A DNA stretch of 41,831 nt. Origin: Cyanobacteriota bacterium (lineage in GTDB: Bacteria > Cyanobacteriota > Cyanobacteriia > Pseudanabaenales > Pseudanabaenaceae). The notes beneath the pieces were generated by a model. That model ran no database searches, was not told where the DNA came from, and saw nothing but the letters and a program-made list of their open reading frames with translations. This document shows, piece after piece, positions 24,955 to 33,257 of this stretch (position 1 is its first letter; each line of letters begins with the position of its first letter). The translations under genes and the position numbers were made by a program. The stretch is from assembly GCA_025356295.1 (NCBI GenBank), contig JANXUJ010000063.1, positions 1 to 41,831 on the forward strand, written 5' to 3'.

Positions 24955-25974
24955 CTATTCCGCCTCCTCAAACTGCAACAAAGCCCGTTCACGCAATAAC
25001 TCAACCCTTAACTCCTCCTCAGATGGCAACAAAGGCAAATACTTTGATGCAAACAACTGTTTGCGATCCGCTAGAACAGAATACTTCGCCACCGCCGCCG
25101 ATTTCTCACTACACAAAATTAGCCCAATTGTCGGATTATCATCATCACCCTTATAGTGCTGGTCGTAAATCCGCACATAAGTATCCATCTGTCCCACATC
25201 CTGATGACTCAATCGCCCCAACTTCAGATCGATTAACAAAAAACACTTCAGCTTGAAATTGTAAAACACCAAATCTAAATAAAAATCCTGATCCTCCACA
25301 CTAATCCGTTGCTGACGCGCCACAAACGCAAAACCGCGCCCAAGCTCTAACAAAAAATGCTGCAAATTATCGATCAAACCCTGCTCGATCGCACTCTCCA
25401 CCAAAGCCGTCACAGGCAAATTTAAAAAATCCAAAATATAAGGATCGCGCAAATAGTCTTTAATATCAGTCTTTAACTCATTTGTTTTAGAAATTGCCTC
25501 ATCAATCACAGGCTCCTGATCCGCACTCGACAACAAACGCTCATAGTACAAAGTCCCAATCTGTCGATCCAAAGCCCTCACACTCCAATTATTTGCCACA
25601 GATTCCGCAATATACCAATCTCTTGCTTTTGGGTCAGCCACATGGATGAGTCTACGGTAATGCGTCCAACTCAATTTGTGACTCACTGAGTCGTGATTTG
25701 GAAAAGTTAAATAAAACTGTCGCATATTGCGTAAATTACTAGCATCAAAGCCCTTACCAAACTCAGATTGCAACACCTGCGATAAATGCTCTAATAGCTT
25801 TTTGCCATACCCCGCCCTCACTTGACCCTGTTGCTCATACTCCACAATCAACCGCCCCACCTGCCAATAGGTCAGAACCATCGCACTATTCACAGTCTGA
25901 GCAACAGCCAACCGCGAAGCCGTCACTATTTGCCGAATATCATCTAAAAGTTGAGAAGGGATATTATCAGTCAT
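24955..25974 (-). CDS. DUF1016/YhcG-family PD-(D/E)XK nuclease-like protein
   Basis: The start at 25974 is chosen because its ATG overlaps the previous stop (ATGA); this gives 339 residues. The N-terminal domain (SRLAVAQTVNSAMVLTYWQVG, LEHLSQVLQSEFGKGFDASN, LRNMRQFYLTFP) is typical of the YhcG helical region. The C-terminal domain has FYLDLVFYNFKLKCFLLIDLKLG, a PD-(D/E)XK core in which the Asp, Asp and Lys are visible. Such proteins often sit between hsdM and hsdS in type I loci; their role is not settled, possibly as an accessory nuclease. Confidence 0.9.
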   Translation of the reverse strand: MTDNIPSQLLDDIRQIVTASRLAVAQTVNSAMVLTYWQVGRLIVEYEQQGQVRAGYGKKLLEHLSQVLQSEFGKGFDASNLRNMRQFYLTFPNHDSVSHKLSWTHYRRLIHVADPKARDWYIAESVANNWSVRALDRQIGTLYYERLLSSADQEPVIDEAISKTNELKTDIKDYLRDPYILDFLNLPVTALVESAIEQGLIDNLQHFLLELGRGFAFVARQQRISVEDQDFYLDLVFYNFKLKCFLLIDLKLGRLSHQDVGQMDTYVRIYDQHYKGDDDNPTIGLILCSEKSAAVAKYSVLADRKQLFASKYLPLLPSEEELRVELLRERALLQFEEAE

Positions 25975-26213
25975 TTGAGATTGTTCGCTAAACTCCACTC
26001 ATCGCGTAATCCCACTTGCAAAGCTAGAGGATATTCCCCTTTAAATGCAGGAAATTCAGGTAAATCATTAACTAGATCGATTAACAATTGAGATGATCTT
26101 TTTTGATGCTCATCTAACATTTTTCTAATAGCCCTTTGCACTAATAACTGCATATCGGGCATTTCCAAAAGCTGGTTGCCCAAATCATCAGGTAACTCAA
26201 TTGCAACTTGCAT
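25971..26213 (-). CDS. Small protein of the hsd operon, antitoxin-like
   Basis: An 80-residue acidic/helical protein opening MQVAIELPDDLGNQLLEMPD, like the N-terminal strand and helix of small VapB/CopG-type antitoxins in cyanobacteria. GGAGAGG lies upstream of the ATG at a suitable distance and the gene is coupled to the DUF1016 gene by a 4-base overlap. It probably works with DUF1016, but I see no diagnostic motif. It originally followed hsdM directly: the ribosome site lies just after the duplicated hsdM tail. Confidence 0.65.
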   Translation of the reverse strand: MQVAIELPDDLGNQLLEMPDMQLLVQRAIRKMLDEHQKRSSQLLIDLVNDLPEFPAFKGEYPLALQVGLRDEWSLANNLK

Positions 26214-26229
26214 AAAATTAACCTCTCCT

Positions 26230-26328
26230 AAAATGGCGGCTCAATCCCTAACTCATCACAGAATGACGCAATCTTAGCATCCGTCACTTTGCCCTGCTGG
26301 TCAATTGCCCTTAGCTGCAAAGCGATCG
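26230..26328 (-). repeat. Second copy of the hsdM 3' end (99 bp)
   Basis: Direct repeat of 26986-27084 with three mismatches visible by eye. Read on the minus strand it encodes the last residues of HsdM (CDELGIEPPF) and ends in TAG, followed at once by the ribosome site of the 80-residue gene. It therefore looks like the ancestral junction between hsdM and the rest of the operon. The functional hsdM now ends in the other copy. Confidence 0.93.
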
Positions 26329-26362
26329 GATACAATGCCTTAGCCTAGTCATACTATCGTCA

Positions 26363-26617
26363 ATGTCCCACATTCCACCACCCAAAGTATTAACAGCATT
26401 CCCTGATGCAGTCCTTGTCAAAGGCAAAACACTAATTCAAGGCTCTAACCAAAAACGAAGACGTTGGCAGACACCAGACAATAAATTTTATGAGTGGGAC
26501 TACCAACACGGCACTATCGAAAAGTATGATAAAAATGGCAGGCATCTAGGCGAGTTTGATCCTGTGATAGGCAATCAAACAAAACCAGCCAACCCCAAAC
26601 GCAAAATTGAGATTTAA
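26363..26617 (+). CDS. Stand-alone colicin-E3-like 16S rRNA ribonuclease
   Basis: An 84-residue protein consisting almost only of the E3-type cytotoxic domain. From memory, colicin E3 ends with KRKRWTGDKGRKIYEWDSQH; here KRRRWQTPDNKFYEWDYQHG aligns with it, and HLGEFDPVIGNQTKPANPKR continues the match. Catalytic Asp46, His49 and Glu53 keep the spacing of E3 Asp510, His513 and Glu517, and Arg80 aligns with Arg545. E3 cuts 16S rRNA at the decoding site and stops translation. The translocation and receptor domains of colicins are missing, so it is probably an intracellular toxin. The next gene, three bases downstream, is the candidate immunity gene. A TACAAT at 26331 may be part of its promoter. 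Confidence 0.87.
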   Translation: MSHIPPPKVLTAFPDAVLVKGKTLIQGSNQKRRRWQTPDNKFYEWDYQHGTIEKYDKNGRHLGEFDPVIGNQTKPANPKRKIEI

Positions 26618-26620
26618 CCT

Positions 26621-26980
26621 ATGGCACAACTCAAAGATTTTCTAAGGTTAAAAACTCCTCTACTATTTTTTGTCAAATCTAAGTATCGACAAGGCAAAAA
26701 AAACAATAACCTCAAAAAGCCAGCAGAGATTGCCAACGGCTATAAAGTTGAGCGCTTAATTAGATGGTACGAAAAAGAAGGCAATGCTCTAGTCGGTGAA
26801 AGTATTCTCAAAGGCATATCACTAGCTGATTTACAAAAGCTATTAAGTGAATCTGCTAACTCTCCTATGTTTTTCTCTTACGAGCTTACAACTGAGCAAG
26901 TCAAATATTTTCAGCAATATCTCGAACAAGATTTTGATACTAATGCTTACGACTATTTTCTGGAATGTGACGCGATTTAG
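26621..26980 (+). CDS. Candidate immunity protein for the E3-like ribonuclease
   Basis: A 119-residue protein with a basic N-terminus (FVKSKYRQGKKNNNLKKP) and an acidic C-terminal half (VERLIRWYEKEG, GISLADLQKLL, PMFFSYELTTEQVKYFQQYL, FDTNAYDYFLECDAI). The second half resembles small proteins annotated DUF7683, which I recall beside similar toxins; this is moderate confidence. It does not resemble the classical colicin E3 immunity protein. Position (3 bases after the toxin, same strand) and acidic character against a basic RNase support an immunity or antitoxin role. It converges with hsdM, the stops being only a few bases apart. Confidence 0.7.
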   Translation: MAQLKDFLRLKTPLLFFVKSKYRQGKKNNNLKKPAEIANGYKVERLIRWYEKEGNALVGESILKGISLADLQKLLSESANSPMFFSYELTTEQVKYFQQYLEQDFDTNAYDYFLECDAI

Positions 26981-26983
26981 ATA

Positions 26984-28570
26984 TCAAAACGGCGGCTCAA
27001 TCCCTAATTCATCACAGAATGACGCAATCTTAGCATCCGTCACCTTGCCCTGCTGGTCAATTGCCCTTAGCTGCAAAGCGATCGCATCAAGATCGATCGC
27101 CTCTTCCGCCTCAAAGGTATCCACATAACGCGGAATATTCAAATTAAAATCATTGCTCCTGATTTGCTCAATACTTGCCACATAGCTATATTTATCCTCA
27201 TTAGTCCGAGCCTTATAAGCCGCCACAATCTTCTCGATATGCACAGGACGCAAAATGTTTTGCGTCTTCACCTTGTCGAAATGCCGACTCGCATCAATAA
27301 ACAAAATATCGTCAGGACTACGACGACATTTCTTAAAAACTAAAACGCAAGTCGGGATACTCGTCCCGTAAAAGATATTTGCAGGTAAACCAATCACTGC
27401 ATCGAGACAATTCATCTGCTCGATCAAATATTGGCGAATATGCCCCTCAGCCGCACCCCTAAATAGTACCCCATGCGGCAACACCACAGCCATCGTGCCA
27501 TCATCCGCCAACTGATAGATCATGTGCTGCACAAATGCCAGATCCGCCTTACTGCTCGGCGCAAGCTTGCCATAAACACTAAAGCGATCGTCACTCATGA
27601 ATAGTTGACTCGCACTCCACTTTGCCGAAAATGGTGGATTCGCCACGATCGCATCAAAACGTAAATCTCGATGTTGCGGATGCTCCAGCGTATCCTCTAG
27701 TTTGATATCAAAATTTGCATAACGCACATCATGCAAAATCATATTCATCCGTGCCAAGTTATAAGTGGTGCGGTTCATCTCCTGACCGTAAATCTTGTCA
27801 ACCTGAGCCGCCTCACGCTTTACCCGCAACAATAGCGAACCACTGCCACAAGTCGGGTCATAGACCGTTTTTAAATTTGGTTTCTCACTCGTTATCAACT
27901 TAGCCAACAAAGTCGAAACTGCTTGCGGTGTATAAAACTCTCCTGCCTTCTTACCCGCACCACTGGCAAACTCTCCAATCAAATACTCGTAAGCATCACC
28001 CAACACATCCGCACTTGTATCATTTAGCCTGAAGTCAATCTGATCCAAATGCACCAAAATCTTTGCTACCAATTCATTCTTGGCTTTTTCAGTAGCTCCT
28101 AACTTCGATGAAGTCAGATCCAAATCTTCAAACAAATTACTAAAATCGTCAGCGCTATCATTCCCCAGCGTACTTTGCTCAATGTTTTTCAGAATCTTAG
28201 TCAGATCCGCCAAGATGAAGTTATGACCAACACCCTCATTATTTGTATCCAGTTGATTGCTGCCTTTTAGGGCGATCGCATGGAAAAGCTCAGATGGCTT
28301 CAAAAAATAACCCAACTCCGAAACCGTTGCCTTGCGGACTGCCTCGATAATTGCTACGCCGTCCTTATCATCTTCCTTTAGGGCGGCAAATTTAAGCCCA
28401 TCTGATTCCAATTCTCCATCAGCATAGCTTTCAATCTTTTCAGAGAGATATTTATAGAAAATAAAACCCAGCATATAATCCCGAAATTCATCAGCATTCA
28501 TCTTGCCGCGCAAATCATCGGCTATCTTCCAAAGTTGCTGCTGTAGCTGACGACGTGACCCTTCTGACAT
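26984..28570 (-). CDS. hsdM: Type I restriction enzyme M subunit (N6-adenine methyltransferase)
   Basis: The start is ATG 28570 (MSEGSRRQLQQQLWKIADDL), giving 528 residues; the longer reading begins at TTG inside the MFS gene. The N-terminal helical domain (to about 150) is followed by the methyltransferase core with motif I DPTCGSGSLLL (238-248) and catalytic NPPF (311-314). GEFYTPQAVSTLLAKL is the usual HsdM signature before motif I. It methylates adenine in the site chosen by HsdS and protects host DNA. The final 33 codons are duplicated beyond the toxin cassette. Confidence 0.95.
   Translation of the reverse strand: MSEGSRRQLQQQLWKIADDLRGKMNADEFRDYMLGFIFYKYLSEKIESYADGELESDGLKFAALKEDDKDGVAIIEAVRKATVSELGYFLKPSELFHAIALKGSNQLDTNNEGVGHNFILADLTKILKNIEQSTLGNDSADDFSNLFEDLDLTSSKLGATEKAKNELVAKILVHLDQIDFRLNDTSADVLGDAYEYLIGEFASGAGKKAGEFYTPQAVSTLLAKLITSEKPNLKTVYDPTCGSGSLLLRVKREAAQVDKIYGQEMNRTTYNLARMNMILHDVRYANFDIKLEDTLEHPQHRDLRFDAIVANPPFSAKWSASQLFMSDDRFSVYGKLAPSSKADLAFVQHMIYQLADDGTMAVVLPHGVLFRGAAEGHIRQYLIEQMNCLDAVIGLPANIFYGTSIPTCVLVFKKCRRSPDDILFIDASRHFDKVKTQNILRPVHIEKIVAAYKARTNEDKYSYVASIEQIRSNDFNLNIPRYVDTFEAEEAIDLDAIALQLRAIDQQGKVTDAKIASFCDELGIEPPF
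26986..27084 (-). repeat. hsdM 3' end, copy inside the functional gene (99 bp)
   Basis: Partner of the repeat at 26230-26328. This copy ends hsdM with TGA, the other with TAG; both encode the same final residues. The two copies bracket the plus-strand toxin-immunity pair, making a repeat unit of 756 bases. Confidence 0.93.
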
Positions 28571-28578
28571 AGATATTT

Positions 28579-29991
28579 TTACGATTCGACTAATTGACGG
28601 GCGATGTACCAAGCGAGTATTCCAGTAGCGATCGCGATCGCACTGAGTCCAAAGATCACTTTTTGCAATCCAAAATAAGACTCAGCAATACCTGCTACTG
28701 ATAGCGGCAAGCTGAGCGCAATATTCACAGCATTATTTTGCAAGCCAAAAACTTTACCGCGCATATCTTCAGGAGTTTCTTCTTGAATCACTGTCTGCAT
28801 GGGAATCACGCACAAGCCCGCAAAAATCCCCGTACCTGCGATCGCGACTAGCCCCAACCAAAAGCGATCGCTAAAAACTGCCAACATTCCCAAAAACAAA
28901 CACATTCCCACGGAGCCAATTAGAGCTAGGTTTTGACGATTAAAGCGATCGCCTAGTTTGGCGACTAGACCCGCCCCGATCGCCATGCCTAAACTTGCTA
29001 TAGCTAATAAAAATCCAAACTGCTCTGATTTTATTTCGGGCATCACTTCTGCTAAGCGCACTGCTAAGACAGTCAATGCAGCGATGATCGAAAAGGTACA
29101 GATTAATTGAATCAGCGCCGATAGCGAAGTCTTTTTATGATTGAGATATTGCAAACCATCTTTGATGTCATTCCAGACATGAAAACTATCGCGGTGTAAA
29201 TTTTCTTTGGTTTCGCCTGTTTTTAATAGCAACAGGATGATCCCCGCGACCAGATAGCTGCCGCCCACCACAATTTCTTGACCGACATTGTGCCAAAGGC
29301 GATCGGATAGAGCCAAGATCGGCTCACCCAGCGCAAATCCTAAAATCAACGCCGCCATGATCGTGGTGGTGTATAGCGAATTAGCGGCTAATAATTTTGG
29401 TTTCTCAACTACCAATGTAATTGCGGATTGCTCCGCAGGGGTGAAAAACTGCGTAAAAGTCGAGATCAAAAAAGTGATGCATAATAAGCCCCAAAAGCCT
29501 GTCGGTGCGCCCCAAGGTAACACACTATTTTTAGTGATCCAGAGTAATAGAGGAATGCTGAGAACCAATACTCCGCGCAGAATATTGGAGGTAACTAAAA
29601 CTGTTTTTTTATTCCAGCGATCGACATATACACCCGCGATCGAGCCAAATAAAATTGCGGGAATCGTAAATGACACCATCACCGCTGACACCCAACCACT
29701 AATCGTTTCACCCTTATTTTGAAATTGGGTGGAAACGATCGCAATCACCAGTACTAAAAAAACCTTATCCGCAATCTGGGAAAAGACTTGTCCACTCCAA
29801 AGTGATAAAAAATTGGGATTGCGAAGGACAGATTTAGAATCAGTTGCTGATTCAGGATTTATTTCTAATATTTCATTTATTTCTAAATCGCCAGCGCTAG
29901 CTACCTCGCCATTATTGGCATCAGCGTCAGCATGATGAGGGTTGCGATTTTCTGGCAGGTTGGGAGTCGGTGGATCGAATAAATGGGTCAT
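28579..29991 (-). CDS. MFS transporter (drug/siderophore exporter-like)
   Basis: A 470-residue membrane protein. The first 55 residues are hydrophilic and acidic (PESATDSKSVLRNPNFLSLW marks the end of this tail). About 12 hydrophobic helices follow. Motif-A-like YVDRWNKKTVLV follows helix 2 and GDRFNRQNLALIG lies at the equivalent place in the second half, as in the MFS_3 (EntS-like) exporters. Substrate unknown. Its ATG overlaps the recO stop (ATGA at 29988), and its stop lies eight bases before hsdM, so recO, this gene and hsdM could share a transcript. Confidence 0.9.
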   Translation of the reverse strand: MTHLFDPPTPNLPENRNPHHADADANNGEVASAGDLEINEILEINPESATDSKSVLRNPNFLSLWSGQVFSQIADKVFLVLVIAIVSTQFQNKGETISGWVSAVMVSFTIPAILFGSIAGVYVDRWNKKTVLVTSNILRGVLVLSIPLLLWITKNSVLPWGAPTGFWGLLCITFLISTFTQFFTPAEQSAITLVVEKPKLLAANSLYTTTIMAALILGFALGEPILALSDRLWHNVGQEIVVGGSYLVAGIILLLLKTGETKENLHRDSFHVWNDIKDGLQYLNHKKTSLSALIQLICTFSIIAALTVLAVRLAEVMPEIKSEQFGFLLAIASLGMAIGAGLVAKLGDRFNRQNLALIGSVGMCLFLGMLAVFSDRFWLGLVAIAGTGIFAGLCVIPMQTVIQEETPEDMRGKVFGLQNNAVNIALSLPLSVAGIAESYFGLQKVIFGLSAIAIATGILAWYIARQLVES

Positions 29992-30809
29992 ATATTAAAA
30001 AAGCAGTTATCAATCAGAGCCGATGACTGGATTGGTCTATCAAAATGATACTGTGCATATGCTCGTAACAATCTTTCGACTGTTAGCCAATCGGTGATGG
30101 GCGCTTCTAAAATATTATCGGTTAAATCGGCTTGCGCGAGTTCTTGCATAGCCAAGAGTTCAGACGCGCTCAGGTAGTGGCTGATGCGACTATGCACGGC
30201 TTCATTTAGAGTTTGATGGGCAGATACTTCGTGCGGATTACCGTCATTTGTTAGGTCAATTACCCCACCGCCAACAATGCTAAATCCTGCTTTCCATCTC
30301 TGGATTTTCAGATTGGCAATCACTGGTTTTTGGGAAATACAACAGCTATGTACTTGTGGGGCAAATCCAGCGATCGCTAGCAAATGATAAATGCCATGAC
30401 TTAGACAAGCCAAAACATGATTGTTATCTGCATCTTGAATTCGATTGAGATGCTCGACTAACACCAAGAATAAATCTTCTTGAGGCTGTGCTGACAATGC
30501 TTGCATGAGCGCAAGCTCTGCCAAATATTGGGCGGCGGTAAGCTTCGCCAAAGTTTTGCCTAAACCGACAAAAGATTGCAACATTTCGGCGTTTTTAATC
30601 CGATCCATGTTGCGCCCTACCGAAATTTGTAAATCATTTACCACAAATAAGCCCGATCGCCCTGCCATAGCCGAGCGATGTTTGCGCGCACCCGCCGCGA
30701 CAACTCTGATCAAGCCATGCTCTTTGGTGAGGATCGTCACTAGGCGATCGCTTTCACCTAGTGGCATCCCTTTGAGGTTAATTCCTGTAGCGCGATATTC
30801 TTTAGGCAA
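29988..30809 (-). CDS. recO: DNA repair protein RecO
   Basis: A 273-residue RecO: N-terminal OB-fold (EYRATGINLKGMPLGESDRL, VTILTKEHGLIRVVAAGARK, then LQISVGRNMDRIKNAEML), followed by a helical domain (YLAELALMQALS, FLVLVEHL). RecO anneals single strands coated with SSB and loads RecA with RecF and RecR in gap repair. Length is a little above E. coli RecO and normal for cyanobacteria. It is the first gene of a coupled unit with the MFS gene. It is divergent from the cyanobacteriochrome gene, with a 117-base shared promoter region. Confidence 0.93.
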   Translation of the reverse strand: MPKEYRATGINLKGMPLGESDRLVTILTKEHGLIRVVAAGARKHRSAMAGRSGLFVVNDLQISVGRNMDRIKNAEMLQSFVGLGKTLAKLTAAQYLAELALMQALSAQPQEDLFLVLVEHLNRIQDADNNHVLACLSHGIYHLLAIAGFAPQVHSCCISQKPVIANLKIQRWKAGFSIVGGGVIDLTNDGNPHEVSAHQTLNEAVHSRISHYLSASELLAMQELAQADLTDNILEAPITDWLTVERLLRAYAQYHFDRPIQSSALIDNCFFNI

Positions 30810-30926
30810 TTTAGGACTCGTTATTTAAGTTAAATTTTTAGGTCTTAAGGTTATTTATGCATAACTACTCAAAAAGACTAAAATCTAGTTATGCGACTTA
30901 ATTAAAAGCGGAAAAACTAAGAAATA

Positions 30927-31478
30927 ATGAATTCTGCCAATCGCGGTTTAAGTGCTGTTTTAAATCGACTTACCAATAAATTACAACAAGACTGGTTAGT
31001 CAACGACTCGCTGCATGAGTTAAGAAGTCTACTCAATGTCGATCGCGTGGTTTTATACTATTTCTATTCACAGTGGAAAGGGCAAGTGACTTTTGAGGCG
31101 CTAAGCGATCGCAAGTATTCGATCATTTGTTCGACTGGTCCTGACGAATGCTTTAACCTTGAATATGCACAACTTTATCTAAGTGGACGCATAAAACTTA
31201 CTGACGATGTGGAGACGGCTTCTCTTACTGCTTGTCATCGTGATTTCTTAAAAAGTATGCAAGTGCGATCAAATTTAGTTGCGCCAGTGTTACCACATGG
31301 CAAGTTATGGGGTTTATTGGCTGCTCATCATTGTCAAGATATCAGAACTTGGCAAGTTGCCGACGTTGATTTAATTCGCGAATATGCTCATAATTTGGCG
31401 GCTGCACCTTCGATTAAAAATTTTGTGATTGCCGATCGCGATCGCCCTAATCTAAAAACTTCTCAACACAACGCGTAA
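30927..31478 (+). CDS. Single-GAF DXCF-type cyanobacteriochrome candidate
   Basis: A 183-residue protein that is one GAF domain (about 15-165) with short tails. DECF at 73-76 matches the DXCF second-cysteine motif; the canonical bilin cysteine is Cys103-His104 in TASLTACHRDFL, followed by QVRSNLVAPV and LWGLLAAHHC. The two cysteines are 28 residues apart, the same spacing as Cys494 and Cys522 of TePixJ. This predicts covalent phycoviolobilin or phycocyanobilin binding and a blue/green type photocycle. There is no histidine kinase, GGDEF, EAL or methyl-accepting domain, so the output must be another protein. Its 3' end overlaps the convergent amidohydrolase gene by 32 bases. Confidence 0.78.
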   Translation: MNSANRGLSAVLNRLTNKLQQDWLVNDSLHELRSLLNVDRVVLYYFYSQWKGQVTFEALSDRKYSIICSTGPDECFNLEYAQLYLSGRIKLTDDVETASLTACHRDFLKSMQVRSNLVAPVLPHGKLWGLLAAHHCQDIRTWQVADVDLIREYAHNLAAAPSIKNFVIADRDRPNLKTSQHNA

Positions 31479-32694
31479 ATATCTCCACGCCAGTCGCTAA
31501 AACTGTCTCATCAAAATTGAAACGTGGATGATGGTGGGGATAGGCTAGCCCCTTGTCAGGATTAGCAGAACCGAGGAAAAAATAACAACCAGGCACAGCT
31601 TCCAAAAAGAAGGACATATCTTCACCGCCCATGGTTTGACATTCGGGAACGATCCCTGCGGGAGTTTCGATCACGGTTTCGGCAACTGATCGCACTAATT
31701 CGGCGATCGCCTGATCATTGATTACAGGCGGATAGAGCTTGGTATATTTCAACTCATAAGTCGCTCCATGCGCGGCACAGACTCCCGCGATCGCTTCTTC
31801 CAGACGCAGTGCTAATTTTATGCCAACTTCAGGATTAAAAAACCGAACTGTACCACTGATTTGCGCTGAGTCAGCAATGATATTGGTAGCAGTGCCAGCG
31901 TGAAACTCACCGATACTAATCACGGCGGATTCAAGAGGACTGATGTTGCGGGAAACGATCGTGTGGAGTGTATTTACCACTTGCGCCGTGACTAAAATGG
32001 AATCAATCGTTTGATGTGGAAGTGCGCCATGTCCACCGCGTCCGATAATTTTGCAATGGAAGTATTCTGTCGCCGCCATCAATGCACCTGCTCTCACGCC
32101 GACCGTGCCAAGTGGCAAATTGTTCCAAAGATGCAAGCCAATCACCGCATCGACTTGAGGATTTTCGAGTACTCCCGCAGCGATCATTGGTTTTGCGCCA
32201 CCTGGTCCCTCTTCGGCGGGCTGGAAAATAACTTTCACTGTGCCGCAAAAGCGATCGCGATGTTCCCAGAGATATTTAGCCGTGCCTAAGGCGATTGCGG
32301 TATGTCCATCATGACCGCAAGCGTGCATCAGTCCATCGATTTGCGATTTATAACTAACAATATTTTCTTCTTGAATTGGCAGCGCGTCCATGTCTGCACG
32401 GATTGCTAATACTTTTGTTCTTTTTATTCCTTTTGTTAATATTTGGTTTCGACCTTGTTTTGTGCCTGCGATCGTGGCGACAATACCAGTCTGAGCTATA
32501 CCTATTTGGTGAGGGATGCCCCATGCGGTGAGTTTTTCAGCGATCGCGCTAGATGTCCGCTTTTCTTTGAAACCAAGTTCAGGAAATCGATGGAAGTCTC
32601 TGCGCCATTGGACAAGGCTAGCTTGCAAATCGAGGATGTCATCGCGAATCTGAAAGTTGGTATGCGTGGGTGAGGCGGTGGTAGCAAAGGACAT
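31447..32694 (-). CDS. M20-family amidohydrolase (N-acyl amino acid hydrolase type)
   Basis: A 415-residue zinc peptidase-fold enzyme. Metal sites: IRADMDALPIQEE (about 98-110), HACGHDGH (124-131), PAEEGPGGAKPMI (about 176-188), and a final HHHPRFNFDE. The dimerisation domain lies between (GGHGALPHQTIDS). Family members hydrolyse N-acyl or hippurate-like amides, including indole-acetyl amino acids; the substrate here is unknown. It overlaps the cyanobacteriochrome gene tail to tail. Confidence 0.92.
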   Translation of the reverse strand: MSFATTASPTHTNFQIRDDILDLQASLVQWRRDFHRFPELGFKEKRTSSAIAEKLTAWGIPHQIGIAQTGIVATIAGTKQGRNQILTKGIKRTKVLAIRADMDALPIQEENIVSYKSQIDGLMHACGHDGHTAIALGTAKYLWEHRDRFCGTVKVIFQPAEEGPGGAKPMIAAGVLENPQVDAVIGLHLWNNLPLGTVGVRAGALMAATEYFHCKIIGRGGHGALPHQTIDSILVTAQVVNTLHTIVSRNISPLESAVISIGEFHAGTATNIIADSAQISGTVRFFNPEVGIKLALRLEEAIAGVCAAHGATYELKYTKLYPPVINDQAIAELVRSVAETVIETPAGIVPECQTMGGEDMSFFLEAVPGCYFFLGSANPDKGLAYPHHHPRFNFDETVLATGVEIFTRCVEKFLD

Positions 32695-32763
32695 GATCTT
32701 ATCGTGTATTAAGCGTATTGATTGCTATAAAAGCGGAATTTCTAACTCTAATATAACAATCTC

Positions 32764-32816
32764 AATCTCACAAAGTAATATCCCGCGCTCCGCACGGGAT
32801 ATTACTTTGTGAGATT
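32764..32816. terminator. 22-bp perfect hairpin after the cupin gene
   Basis: Arms 32764-32785 and 32795-32816 are fully complementary with a nine-base loop. It lies directly after the cupin stop on the minus strand and 70 bases before the amidohydrolase start. Confidence 0.78.
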
Positions 32817-33257
32817 CTAAGCAGCGATTGGAAGTTCTAAACTAGCGATCGCTTGACGGGCTGCCTCTAGATCATAGGGAAAAGGATGGCGGCGGGGTTG
32901 GTAGTCTTTGATCGAGGCGGCTCCATGACGCAAAACTGCATTTATCAACACACAAGGGCGATCGCTGAGATTGATCGCTGCGTGCGGCACATTTGGCGGA
33001 ATCGTCACTACCGCAGGACGAGACTCACCGAGGGGAATGTATTGATATTGGCGATCGCTCAGCACAACTAACACAAAGCTACCGCGCACTACCAATAGTT
33101 GATCGGTCTGAAAATGATGGCAAAACAAATCATCGATCGCTCCTGCTGCGACTTGTACCAACATAGTTTCATTGCTTGCTTGTGGCGTATAAAACTCTGC
33201 CATGCCACTTTTCATGGAGGTGAGATAGAGAACTTCAACTTTTTTGTTTGCAGTCAT
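32817..33257 (-). CDS. Cupin-domain protein
   Basis: The start at 33257 (MTANKKVEVLYLTSMKSGMA) has GAGG seven bases upstream, giving 146 residues; an earlier in-frame ATG at 33281 has none. One beta-barrel cupin domain spans about 20-115, with FCHHFQTDQLLVVRGSFVLV as motif 1 and PPNVPHAAINLSDRPCVLINAV as motif 2, so His residues are available for a metal. The C-terminal helix is AARQAIASL. Enzyme or binding role is unknown. It is divergent from the phd/relE toxin-antitoxin pair. Confidence 0.75.
   Translation of the reverse strand: MTANKKVEVLYLTSMKSGMAEFYTPQASNETMLVQVAAGAIDDLFCHHFQTDQLLVVRGSFVLVVLSDRQYQYIPLGESRPAVVTIPPNVPHAAINLSDRPCVLINAVLRHGAASIKDYQPRRHPFPYDLEAARQAIASLELPIAA

Noticed and set aside
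26363..26980. Reading the E3-like pair as a full bacteriocin operon
   Set aside because: No receptor, translocation or lysis gene is present; only the catalytic domain and one small partner are seen.
28571..28612. Longer hsdM start (TTG 28612)
   Set aside because: It would lie inside the MFS gene and add residues not typical of HsdM; ATG 28570 begins the conserved MSEGSRRQLQ region.
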